Of a stretch of DNA of 64,000 nt, positions 28,704 through 36,061 are shown piece after piece. Both the position numbers and the translations under genes were made by a program. The notes under the pieces are model-generated. The model was not told where the DNA came from. It searched no databases and saw nothing but the letters and a program-made list of their open reading frames with translations. The first letter of the stretch is position 1, and each line of letters starts with the position of its first letter. This DNA comes from Methanococcoides vulcani (GTDB lineage Archaea; Halobacteriota; Methanosarcinia; Methanosarcinales; Methanosarcinaceae): contig NZ_FOHQ01000008.1 in NCBI RefSeq assembly GCF_900111645.1, forward strand, positions 36,657 to 100,656, given 5' to 3'.

Positions 28704-29222
28704 TTACATCTCATATCTTGATGCGATATATGCTGCAGCTATTATTTTCAGAAAATCCCCGATTAAAAAGGGTAGCATGCCTGCGGCAATCGCCTGCATA
28801 GGACTTAATTGTGCAACAATCATCAACTGGGATACACCAATCACATAGATCACAGCAAGTCCAATTACCATAAAGGCAACATTCAACCGGAAAACCGATG
28901 TTCCTTTTTGATCAGACAGAGTCCCGATTACAAACGCAGCAAGAATGAAACCCATTATGTATCCACCCGTGGGACCAAACAGTACCCCAAGACCAGATGC
29001 ACCTCCTGCAAACACCGGTAGTCCGATAATCCCAAGAAGCACATACACGAGCATGCTTATCGTTCCCCATTTCTTTCCAAGTATGGCACCTGCTAGAAAC
29101 ACGAACATGACCTGCATGGTGATCGGGACCGGACCAATTGGGATGGTGATGTATGCGCCAACGGCTGTCATTGCCGCAAAAAGTGCTGCAAAAACCATTT
29201 TTCTCAGATGTAATGAATTCAT
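28704..29222 (-). CDS. bioY: BioY family biotin transporter (ECF S component)
   Basis: Substrate-binding membrane subunit of an energy-coupling-factor biotin transporter, about 172 residues, six helices. Typical BioY segments: TAVGAYITIPIGPVPITMQVMFVFLAG, LGKKWGTISMLVYVLLGIIGLPVFAGG, GPTGGYIMGFILAAFVIG. An in-frame start exists upstream at 29270, but a BirA-type operator and TATA box occupy 29236-29277, so translation probably starts at 29222 (MNSLHLRK) or 29198. No ECF ATPase or T subunit is nearby. It implies that the cell salvages biotin. Confidence 0.93.
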   Translation of the reverse strand: MNSLHLRKMVFAALFAAMTAVGAYITIPIGPVPITMQVMFVFLAGAILGKKWGTISMLVYVLLGIIGLPVFAGGASGLGVLFGPTGGYIMGFILAAFVIGTLSDQKGTSVFRLNVAFMVIGLAVIYVIGVSQLMIVAQLSPMQAIAAGMLPFLIGDFLKIIAAAYIASRYEM

Positions 29223-29235
29223 ATTGTATGTTTCA

Positions 29236-29267
29236 TTGTTAACCATGTGTATTGATTTGGTTAACGC
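29236..29267 (-). promoter_or_regulatory. BirA-type biotin operator upstream of bioY
   Basis: Inverted half-sites ttgttaacc (29236-29244) and ggttaacgc (29259-29267) are separated by exactly 14 bases, matching the known BirA operator pattern (TTGTwAACC-N14/15-GGTTwACAA) conserved in bacteria and reported in archaea. It lies just downstream of the TATA box and before the bioY start, where bound BirA-biotin would block transcription. One arm ends GC instead of AA. Confidence 0.82.
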
Positions 29268-29269
29268 CA

Positions 29270-29277
29270 TATTTAAG
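29270..29277 (-). promoter_or_regulatory. Probable TATA box of bioY
   Basis: TTAAATAT on the minus strand. A start about 25 bases downstream would fall near 29248, inside the BirA operator, giving a short leader before ATG 29222. Confidence 0.55.
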
Positions 29278-29854
29278 CATTACTGCCGAAAAGTCAATGT
29301 ATTAGAGAATTATAGTCCACAATCAAGCTGGATATATTACGAAATCGACAGCAAAGACAGCATGGGTCACCAGCAAACCGAGCGTGTTCAATATGGTGGC
29401 AAGAGGAATACGATCATAAATATAACAATTAAGGCAGGTTCTGCTATTTGATAAATGCATGAAGTGAGTCATGAGAAGAATGAAACTTAAAGGGTGGGGT
29501 GGGAGAATGGGGAGTTGTATGGGGGTATATAGAAGTGGTTTTTCCGGGAAAAATAGTCAGGTGATCGAAGTCACCATAGGAAATACCACCTTTTATCTCC
29601 CACCCCAATAAAAATACCGTTCTCAGCTCTTAAGTCCTTTACGCTACGGTTGGGCATATAGATTTTTATATTTTTAGGAAAAAATAGTTATTGTGAGTTG
29701 AAGTCAGTGGCGCATAGTATAATGTAAGTAGGTCCCCAAGGTAAACAGGGGCAAATGGATCCCCCCATCTCGAAGTCCTACAACATGATTTCCACTCCAC
29801 ATTTTCAGACAATTGACAGTAGTTTGAACATGCTAAGATGTAATAAAAGCCATA
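29278..29854. other. Gene-free region of 577 bases
   Basis: No coding frame supported on either strand. It contains the paired element at 29495-29607 (separate entry) and AT-rich sequence near 29660-29690 (agatttttatatttttagg) that could hold a promoter. The region separates bioY from the response regulator; both read leftward, so a leader for bioY or an independent small RNA are possible. Confidence 0.4.
29495..29607. ncRNA. Candidate structured RNA
   Basis: Perfect 12-base arms tggggtgggaga (29495-29506) and tctcccacccca (29596-29607) enclose 89 bases, with inner helices GGTGA/TCACC (29560-29564, 29571-29575) and a tttttccgggaaaaa self-pairing segment (29541-29555). The strand is not determined. 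Not a family I recognise. Confidence 0.35.
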
Positions 29855-30268
29855 TCAAGCGGCCATATCTTGAGCCATTTGCTTGAAAACCGGACTTTTG
29901 GCCTTATGGAAGGCTGATTCTATAACATATTCTAATTCCTCATCCATAAAAGGCTTTTGAAGATATCCAACAGGATTTGCAATAGATGCTTTTACTCTTG
30001 TCTCTCTGGATGGATCTCCGGTAAGAAAGATAATTGGAACAATGTGTGACTTGAGTATTTCAGTCGCAGCCTCAATGCCATCCACCTTTCCCTTCAGGTA
30101 AATGTCTATGATAACAAGATCTGGCTTTTCCTCTTTAACCATTCTTATAGCATCTTCCCCGGATGTGGCATGTCCTGCAAATTTGTATCCCATATCTAGA
30201 AGCTTGAGCTTGATCATCATGGCAACGATCATCTCGTCTTCCACTATGAGGATATTCTTTTCTTTCAT
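29855..30268 (-). CDS. Stand-alone response regulator (CheY-like receiver)
   Basis: 137-residue receiver domain without an output domain. Phospho-acceptor pocket: VEDE near the N-terminus, phosphorylated aspartate in LVIIDIYLKG (about residue 54), threonine in FLTGD, and lysine in LQKPF. A signal-relay function with a membrane or PAS histidine kinase encoded elsewhere is expected; no kinase is in the window. GAGAGGGAGCT precedes the ATG. Confidence 0.92.
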   Translation of the reverse strand: MKEKNILIVEDEMIVAMMIKLKLLDMGYKFAGHATSGEDAIRMVKEEKPDLVIIDIYLKGKVDGIEAATEILKSHIVPIIFLTGDPSRETRVKASIANPVGYLQKPFMDEELEYVIESAFHKAKSPVFKQMAQDMAA

Positions 30269-30309
30269 AGCTCCCTCTCCTGAAATAGAATATCACTTAT
30301 CAAAATATG

Positions 30310-30338
30310 AAAAAAAATGCCGGAGGAATTTCCGGCAT
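30310..30338 (-). terminator. Terminator of the superoxide reductase gene
   Basis: Minus-strand hairpin ATGCCGGA-AATTCC-TCCGGCAT followed by eight T residues (30317-30310), 35 bases after the stop. Confidence 0.75.
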
Positions 30339-30372
30339 TCTTATGATGTACCCCCATACATCAGATCTCAAT

Positions 30373-30849
30373 TTATTTTGCATGCCAACGGCAGGCTTTT
30401 CCTTCACCAATTTTCTTTGATAAGATCTCGACTTGTTTGACAGATTGCCAAAGGCCATGGACATTACAGCTTGCTAATGCTTTAAGCTTCATGATCACAG
30501 CTTTTGTACCACAGTCTCCACAAACGTTCACACCACGAATGTGGCAGATCTCATATGCACGTATTCCAACAATTTCTTCTGTAGGTTCGACAGTAAATGT
30601 TGCTTCTGCTTTCTCATCGGAAGGTGAAAGCTCAACTCTTCCGACCTTCGTATCTCCCAGGTACAGTTCTATCCACTCGATATAGTGGTCATCCTGCATT
30701 ACATGTGGGACTTCTCCGAGTCTCACAGTAACTTCAAATAAGCCCTCTGCTGTCATCACATCTTCAGATTCGATGACAGGTACGTGCTTCATCTCGGTTT
30801 CTGTGATATTCTCCGGATCTTTCAGGTGGTTAATTACTTGTTCGGTCAT
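30373..30849 (-). CDS. Superoxide reductase with four extra cysteines (methanoferrodoxin-like)
   Basis: 158-residue class II SORL-domain protein that reduces superoxide to peroxide. Iron-site residues fit: His22 (MKHVPVI), His49 and His55 (PHVMQDDHYIEW), Cys128 and His131 (CNVHGLW). Four further cysteines, C102, C110, C113 and C153, could hold a [4Fe-4S] cluster as in methanoferrodoxin described from Methanosarcina mazei; that assignment is by pattern only. It follows the methylamine permease operon on the same strand but has its own GGGGTGAG ribosome site, a separating hairpin and its own terminator. Confidence 0.85.
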   Translation of the reverse strand: MTEQVINHLKDPENITETEMKHVPVIESEDVMTAEGLFEVTVRLGEVPHVMQDDHYIEWIELYLGDTKVGRVELSPSDEKAEATFTVEPTEEIVGIRAYEICHIRGVNVCGDCGTKAVIMKLKALASCNVHGLWQSVKQVEILSKKIGEGKACRWHAK

Positions 30850-30899
30850 AGAATCTCACCCCTTAATTCAATATATTATATGGTCTTTGAAAATATATA

Positions 30900-30922
30900 G
30901 TTGCCAGCAATTTGCTGACAAC
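30900..30922 (-). terminator. Hairpin ending the mtm permease operon
   Basis: Arms gttgccagca and tgctgacaac (one mismatch) with a 3-base loop, 12 bases after the stop of the 81-residue membrane protein, followed on the minus strand by TATATATTTTC. Confidence 0.55.
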
Positions 30923-30934
30923 CATTTCACATGT

Positions 30935-31180
30935 TCAGAACTTGTAATTCTTCACCGAGTGATACAGGATCACAAAGAAGAACACAATTATTACAGCCAA
31001 AAGGCTGAAATATGCCACTGGATCCCATACGAACTGCATACCGCCTGTTCCTTCCCAGCCCACAAGGACCGTTCCCTGAAGGATTACAGGAATTACAACG
31101 CAGACACCTGCCAATATGAAGATGAACAGGATATCCAATATTTGCATAAACATGCCTTTTTGCTTTACTTCTTCAGCCAT
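30935..31180 (-). CDS. Small membrane protein, 81 residues, in the mtm operon
   Basis: Two-helix protein: helices at about 10-32 (QILDILFIFILAGVCVVIPVIL) and 53-74 (YFSLLAVIIVFFFVILYHSV), with a short loop between them and a basic end (KNYKF). GAGGAGGA precedes the ATG. It comes 12 bases after the stop of the 87-residue membrane protein, so it is co-transcribed with the permease. No family recognised. I infer an accessory role for the permease. Confidence 0.75.
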   Translation of the reverse strand: MAEEVKQKGMFMQILDILFIFILAGVCVVIPVILQGTVLVGWEGTGGMQFVWDPVAYFSLLAVIIVFFFVILYHSVKNYKF

Positions 31181-31192
31181 GTCTTTTCCTCC

Positions 31193-31456
31193 TCAGTCAT
31201 AATACTCAAAGTCGAACATGTGTTCCTTGATGGAGTTGTAGACCCTTACACATCCGATAGTCTCTATACCGATCACCAATAGGTAGAATACTATGTAGAT
31301 CGGCCAGATCGTACCGAGTGCTGGAACTTCACCCCAAAGGGTTGACAGGATATTGTAGACAATGTATGTCTCCGAGAAGTACAGCAGTCCCAATACCAGC
31401 ATGATTACTCCTGCATCCTGCTTTAATTTATTATGATACAATGCTTCATCTACCAT
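31193..31456 (-). CDS. Small membrane protein, 87 residues, in the mtm operon
   Basis: Two-helix protein: helices at about 15-38 (AGVIMLVLGLLYFSETYIVYNIL) and 47-68 (IWPIYIVFYLLVIGIETIGCV), ending in an acidic tail (FDFEYYD). GGGAGGAGATAA precedes the ATG; the gap to the permease stop is 15 bases. No family recognised. With the 81-residue protein and the 32-residue peptide it makes three small membrane proteins around one permease. Confidence 0.75.
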   Translation of the reverse strand: MVDEALYHNKLKQDAGVIMLVLGLLYFSETYIVYNILSTLWGEVPALGTIWPIYIVFYLLVIGIETIGCVRVYNSIKEHMFDFEYYD

Positions 31457-31471
31457 TTTATCTCCTCCCGT

Positions 31472-32845
31472 TTATCTCCTGTGTGCAGGTTCAGGCCATC
31501 CAAGGTCTTCTCCCCAGTCGTGCTTTGATTCTATGCTTCTGTATCTCCACGAGAAGTAGAAGTATGAAACTATATAGAACACCAGTCCGAAGACAAGGTT
31601 GTAGCTGTAACCCCAGTTCAGTGTTGACATGATCACTATCGCAAGGAAGATGGTAAAGTATGCAAGAGCGGGTTGCAGTGGTCCGACAAACGGACGTACC
31701 TTTTGTGTGTGTTCCGGGAACATCTTCCTGAAGCGTATCAGGGAGAATGGGATCATCACATAACATACCAATCCTGACGTGATCGAGAATGTAATGACCT
31801 GGTCAAGGAAACCACTGAATGCAAATGCGATCGCAATTGGCATTGTAAAGATGACTGCTCTGTATGGAGTGCTGTATTTTGGGTGTACTGCTGAGAACCA
31901 TGGTGTAAGGAAGTGGTCCCTTGAAAGGGCGAACCATGATCTTGATGAGTCACAGACAGTACCGTTCGCACTTGCCAGACAGGTAAAGAGTGTACCTATT
32001 GCAAGGAAAGCAACCAGTAACTTAACTCCGCTTTGTGTTGCTGCTTCATAAAGTGGGTATGCAGAAACACCAAGGACATCTGTTGGGATGAGTCCAGCAC
32101 AAACATATAGTGTCATACCTGCTGCAAGCAACAGTGTTATCATACCAGCCTGCTGTCCAAGAGGAACTGCTCTTGTTGGGTGCTTACATTCCTCTGCACA
32201 CATTGCTGCCCCTTCAATACCCAGGTAGAACCAGGGACCGAACTGGAGTGCTGCAAAGATACCAATAAAACCGTTTGGCATAGCACCGGAAATAAGATAT
32301 TCAGGATGCCATGTTCCACCCAATCCGCTGATGTTCATAAAGAAGAATGCAATAATAGCGATCAACGCAGTGAATGTTAGAGCAAAATTAAGATTTAATG
32401 CCGCTACAACTCCACGGTAATTCATAAATGTAAGTGCTGCGATAACGAGCAATGTGACCGGAAACGTTTGTATTTCCGGGAATATCGATTGCGCTATCCA
32501 TGCTACGACAATAGCATCGGCAGCTTCCAGAGCGATATATTCCATGTAAACAGCAAGACCTACGATAGCAGCCGCACCCGGCCCTACGAACAATCTTGCC
32601 CAATCATAAGGTCCTCCTGCAAGTTTTGTGGATGAACCCAGTTCACTAGCGCATAATGAAACCATTACGTACATGGTACCGGCAACCAGAAGTGCAAAGA
32701 GTGAACCGAGTATACCACCTTTTGCAACTGTGAAGTTCCAACCCATGTATTCACCAACCAACACGATACCGACACCAAGTGCCCATACATGATATGGACG
32801 TAGCGTCTTTACCAGTTCGATCGGTTCATTCGAATTTTCAGACAT
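31472..32845 (-). CDS. mtmP: APC superfamily permease, probable monomethylamine permease
   Basis: 457-residue membrane protein with about 12 helices in the amino acid-polyamine-organocation fold. LGVGIVLVGEYMGWNF in helix 1 and the SANGTVCDSSRSWFALSRD segment fit the family. In other Methanosarcinaceae genes of this type sit beside methylamine methyltransferase genes and are named mtmP, mtbP or mttP. Position after mtmCB argues for methylamine import; transport itself has not been shown by anything in the sequence. GGAGGAGGATC precedes the ATG. Confidence 0.8.
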   Translation of the reverse strand: MSENSNEPIELVKTLRPYHVWALGVGIVLVGEYMGWNFTVAKGGILGSLFALLVAGTMYVMVSLCASELGSSTKLAGGPYDWARLFVGPGAAAIVGLAVYMEYIALEAADAIVVAWIAQSIFPEIQTFPVTLLVIAALTFMNYRGVVAALNLNFALTFTALIAIIAFFFMNISGLGGTWHPEYLISGAMPNGFIGIFAALQFGPWFYLGIEGAAMCAEECKHPTRAVPLGQQAGMITLLLAAGMTLYVCAGLIPTDVLGVSAYPLYEAATQSGVKLLVAFLAIGTLFTCLASANGTVCDSSRSWFALSRDHFLTPWFSAVHPKYSTPYRAVIFTMPIAIAFAFSGFLDQVITFSITSGLVCYVMIPFSLIRFRKMFPEHTQKVRPFVGPLQPALAYFTIFLAIVIMSTLNWGYSYNLVFGLVFYIVSYFYFSWRYRSIESKHDWGEDLGWPEPAHRR

Positions 32846-32868
32846 TGATCCTCCTCCATCTTATCAAT

Positions 32869-32967
32869 TTATTCATTGGATACTTTACTAGCGTTTAGCA
32901 GCATCCAACCTATCAAGGCAAAGGCTATGAGGTAAATAACCCCGTTTATTAAAGTCCACATATCCAT
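32869..32967 (-). CDS. 32-residue single-helix membrane peptide between mtmB and mtmP
   Basis: MDMWTLINGVIYLIAFALIG is followed by a short polar tail ending KVSNE. It is one transmembrane helix with almost no loop. AGGGGGCAT lies 8 bases before the ATG. It sits 23 bases upstream of the permease start, the place where small accessory subunits of secondary transporters are often encoded. Codons are ordinary for the region. It is below usual annotation length, so it may be missed in related genomes. Confidence 0.6.
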   Translation of the reverse strand: MDMWTLINGVIYLIAFALIGWMLLNASKVSNE

Positions 32968-33044
32968 ATTGTATGCCCCCTTTAGCATTGTTTTATGTTG
33001 ATTTGACAATGAATTATCTCATTAAATAGTGACAAATGATGAAT

Positions 33045-33070
33045 AAAAAAAGCCAGCGAAAGTCGCTGGC
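33045..33070 (-). terminator. Terminator after mtmB
   Basis: Minus-strand 8-base stem GCCAGCGA/TCGCTGGC with a 3-base loop, followed by seven T residues, 26 bases after the mtmB stop. It should limit, but perhaps not abolish, read-through into the permease genes. Confidence 0.8.
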
Positions 33071-33096
33071 AAAACTATCGATGTACTATTTTAGTC

Positions 33097-34473
33097 TTAG
33101 AATGTAAGACCAAACTCTTCGAGTTTCTTCCTTGCACCCTCGTATACCTTGACGTACTCGTCGGTTGGTGTGACGGTTGCAACGTCGTAGCAGTCCTGGA
33201 ATCTCTTACCCTGAGGTGCTGTTGCGTAGTCGCCCTCGTATGATGCGACAAGTTTGTGGAGTACAGCGTTTACGGAGTCAATGTCCATACCTGCTGTTGC
33301 ACGTGCGACTTCTCCCATCATCCTTGCTTCCATACCGGTTGTCTTGTCAGTGATGACACCCTTTGCAGCTGCGACACCAGAGAGGATCTCACGGCCTGAT
33401 GATGTGTCAGTTACGGACTGTGCTGCTGCTTCAAGGAGGCACATCTCTGTGCATGGACCTGCGCATGGGTAGTACTGGTTACCGGACATAAGGTCTGTGA
33501 ACTCACTAATGGTTGCACATGCCCATCCAGCGATGGTCAATGTTTCCCTGGTGTTGGTGGATCCCCATCTGATGTGGACAGGACCATCAAGGTGCCAGCT
33601 TGCACTGCTCATTACCATGGAGTTGAGGTGAGTTGCAATATCGACGATGGTTGTTTCCTCAACGCCACCAGCGTATCCGCCGAAGATAGGCATCTGTTCG
33701 TCCATGATTATGTCGCTGTTACCCTTGTAGTGTGCGATAACTGCAATTGCATCGAGATCGATCTTAAGCTCGTTGAGCTGTGATACTTCGTGGCTGTCAC
33801 TGGTTACCTGGCCGCCGACACAGTCGGAAGCGATGTTTCCCTGAGCGGACAGGGAGGTCTCTGGTCCCTAAACAGCCATACCTGGCCTGCCAGCCATTGC
33901 TGCTGCGTTCTTGATGAGCCTTGTCTCGGACTTTGCTGCGAGAACTTCGTATGGGCTGCCTGGTATAGGTGGCTTGCCACGTACTGAGGTCATGACACCG
34001 TTAACGATCGTGTCGACTTCCTTCTCAAGTGCATAGCTCATGTGAAGTGGAACGAATACATCTTCGGAGATAGGGGAACCTGTTGGACCACCCTGTACGA
34101 TTGGCTTTCTCTTGTCACCAACGGACCTCTTCTTCATCTGTACTGCATCCCTGCCGGTACCGAGCTGGAATTCCCTGTGTGGGTTGTTGATAGCATCCCA
34201 GATCTCGTCCTCTGTGTATTTGACGATCCTCTTTGTGTCGGTACAGTAGATACCACAGTCTAAGAGCATCTCGAAACCTGCTTTGAAGAGTCTCTCCATC
34301 TGGTCCTTGTCGGTTGGAACGAACTCGTTGCCGAAGTCAAGGTTGTATTTCTGCTTGAGTTCCATTGCCTTCATTGGAATGGTCATCAGATCCCAGTCAT
34401 CCTGGGTAGCTTTCTCACCCTTCTGTGCACGGTCATAGAAATCAAAGCAAGTTACTGATTTTGTGAATGTCAT
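33097..34473 (-). CDS. mtmB: Monomethylamine methyltransferase with in-frame amber codon (pyrrolysine)
   Basis: MtmB demethylates monomethylamine and methylates the corrinoid of MtmC in methylotrophic methanogenesis. The frame runs 458 codons with one TAG at codon 202 (33868-33870); the two halves read continuously as MtmB (start MTFTKSVTCFDFYDRAQ; ERLFKAGFEMLLDCGIYCTD; GRPGMAV-amber-GPETSLSAQGNI; SSASWHLDGPVHIRWGSTN; end KKLEEFGLTF). Pyrrolysine at this position is the known catalytic residue. The sequence just after the TAG can fold (CCCTG/CAGGG), at the place of the PYLIS element. It follows mtmC by 16 bases. The pyl genes are not in the window. Confidence 0.98.
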
Positions 34474-34489
34474 TTTAATTTCCCCTAAT

Positions 34490-35146
34490 TTATGCGCTCA
34501 TAAGCTCAAGTGCTACTCTTGCTGCCTCTGCTGCATTTTCGGCTGTGCCGTCTGCACCACACTCAGCGATCCATTCATCTGTGACTGGTGCGCCACCGAA
34601 CATGATCTTGACAGAGTCTCTGAGGTTCTCTTCTTCAAGTAACCTTACTACATCTTTCTGGCCAAGCATTGATGTTGTCATCAGTGCGGAACCGACAAGG
34701 AGCATTTTCTTACCCTTGTTCTTTGCAATTGCTTCTACTACATCCTCATTTGGAATATCTGTTCCAAGGTCCATGATCTCAAAGCCGTTTGCACCGAGCA
34801 TTGTTGTAACGAGACGGTGGCCGATATCGTGAATATCTCCTTCCTGTACGAATGTTACTGCCATACCTACACCCTCTTCTTCGCCTTTCTCTTCTGCGAG
34901 GATAGGCTCAAGGATCTCCATTGCGGATTTCATTGCCTTTGCAGACATCATGATCTGTGGAAGGTAGATAGTTGCTGCTTCGAAGTTGTCACCGACGATC
35001 TTCATTCCTGGTGCAAGTGCTTCGTTTATAATGTCGAAGGCACTAATTCCTGCATCAAGTGCTTCCTGTGTTATTGCAGGGCAGCCGTTGATATCCTGGT
35101 TCACTATTGCATTTTTAAGTTTGTCAAAAAGTTCCTGATTTCCCAT
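34490..35146 (-). CDS. mtmC: Monomethylamine corrinoid protein
   Basis: Carries the methyl group from monomethylamine (via MtmB) to MtbA and coenzyme M. 218 residues, as known MtmC. The N-terminal helical cap domain (to about 85) precedes the B12-binding Rossmann-like domain with GDIHDIGHRL (D104-x-H106-x-x-G109, His as lower cobalt ligand), VGSALMTTS and the terminal FGGAPVTDEW. The start at 35146 was chosen because AAGGTGAT lies 5 bases upstream and gives MGNQELFDKL, matching the family; a GTG and ATG lie a few codons before. First gene of the operon. Confidence 0.97.
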   Translation of the reverse strand: MGNQELFDKLKNAIVNQDINGCPAITQEALDAGISAFDIINEALAPGMKIVGDNFEAATIYLPQIMMSAKAMKSAMEILEPILAEEKGEEEGVGMAVTFVQEGDIHDIGHRLVTTMLGANGFEIMDLGTDIPNEDVVEAIAKNKGKKMLLVGSALMTTSMLGQKDVVRLLEEENLRDSVKIMFGGAPVTDEWIAECGADGTAENAAEAARVALELMSA

Positions 35147-35250
35147 TTTCATCACCTTTTTAATAGCAGTTTTCCAGCCCGATCGGAAAGTCTTGTTTTC
35201 CCGAAAGGTCGTTTGTCCTGTTCAACTGCAAGTACTCCTTGAGGATACTT

Positions 35251-35294
35251 GTATTTATACTTTTCCAACTTGAAACCAATGTATTTATACTTTT
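35251..35294. promoter_or_regulatory. Duplicated TATA-containing element in the mtmC/HTH intergenic region
   Basis: gtatttatactttt occurs twice, at 35251-35264 and 35281-35294, exactly 30 bases apart and followed in each case by two bases and aac/acc. The core GTATTTATAC reads as a TATA box on both strands. One copy could serve mtmC leftward and one the HTH gene rightward, or the copies could be regulator sites. ATG of the HTH gene is 19 bases to the right. Confidence 0.55.
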
Positions 35295-35312
35295 AAACCA
35301 ATAGCAATCGCC

Positions 35313-35723
35313 ATGACAAAAACAGAAATGATTCCTATTCAAAAAAAATTGACTCACAAGGAACTCAACAAAAGAATACGGTATATTGAAACGCTGATCA
35401 AAGTACTGGATCGTTTATACTTTATCCGACATAGATATATGGGAGACTCCGTGGAGGAAGCTGCAAGCAAAGTAGGCGTTACCAAGAAGGTTGCATATGT
35501 ATGGCAAAAACGATGGAATAAGGATGGTTATGCAGGATTATTACCTCGGCATGGCGGTGGCAGACCTTCCAAACTAAGCGAAGACCAGAAGAATGATCTG
35601 AAGATATACCTAAGGGTGCAAAAGAGCTGGACAACTGCCCAGGTTGCCGGCTTGATCAAAGAGAAATTTGGAGTGGAGTATTCATTAAAACAAGTTAGGA
35701 TTATTATTAAGTCCCTTGATTAA
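35313..35723 (+). CDS. Stand-alone winged/HTH DNA-binding protein (IS630-type HTH)
   Basis: 136-residue protein with no catalytic domain. The N-terminal helix-turn-helix is in SVEEAASKVGVTKKVAYVWQKRWNKDGYAGLLPRHGGGRPSKLS, the pattern of the N-terminal region of IS630-family transposases, followed by a second winged-helix-like segment (TTAQVAGLIKEKFGVEYSLKQVRIIIKSL). It ends there naturally with a stop, so it is either a domesticated transposase domain acting as a regulator or a truncated transposase. Divergent from mtmC with 166 bases between the start codons; it is a candidate regulator of the methylamine operon, by position only. Confidence 0.75.
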   Translation: MTKTEMIPIQKKLTHKELNKRIRYIETLIKVLDRLYFIRHRYMGDSVEEAASKVGVTKKVAYVWQKRWNKDGYAGLLPRHGGGRPSKLSEDQKNDLKIYLRVQKSWTTAQVAGLIKEKFGVEYSLKQVRIIIKSLD

Positions 35724-36061
35724 AAGATTACTTCAATTTGTTCTTTTCCCCATATTTTCTTTTTTTCTGTACTTATGTAGGTATATAAACAAGAGACAAC
35801 AATCGCTTTATATAATATACGCCTAAATCGGAAATAAATGTTCTTTTTAAGTAATAGATTCACCGTTTAAGGGTATTTTTATCATGGATTTACGTAGTTT
35901 CATTAAGTTTGATTTTTGCCGGAAGGAGTCTTCCGCTTCGTTCAATGCCGTGCCAAGGCACATGGGAGTACTTTGAGTTAAACTTATGTGTATGACGCCT
36001 ATTTGATACATCCATCTGAAGATCGATATTACTTATTATTACAACTTAAAGGGCTAAAATA
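35724..36061. other. Intergenic region, no gene seen
   Basis: 338 AT-rich bases between the HTH gene and the DUF89 gene. TTTATATAATATACG at 35810-35824 could be a TATA element. No open frame or strong hairpin. The plus-strand promoter of the DUF89 gene should lie in the right half. Confidence 0.35.

Noticed and set aside
33097..34473. Two separate genes or a nonsense mutation in mtmB
   Set aside because: The two halves join in one frame at the known pyrrolysine codon, with full family length, so it is one functional gene.
35313..35723. A complete IS630 insertion sequence
   Set aside because: No DDE catalytic domain follows, and no terminal inverted repeats or TA duplication were seen.
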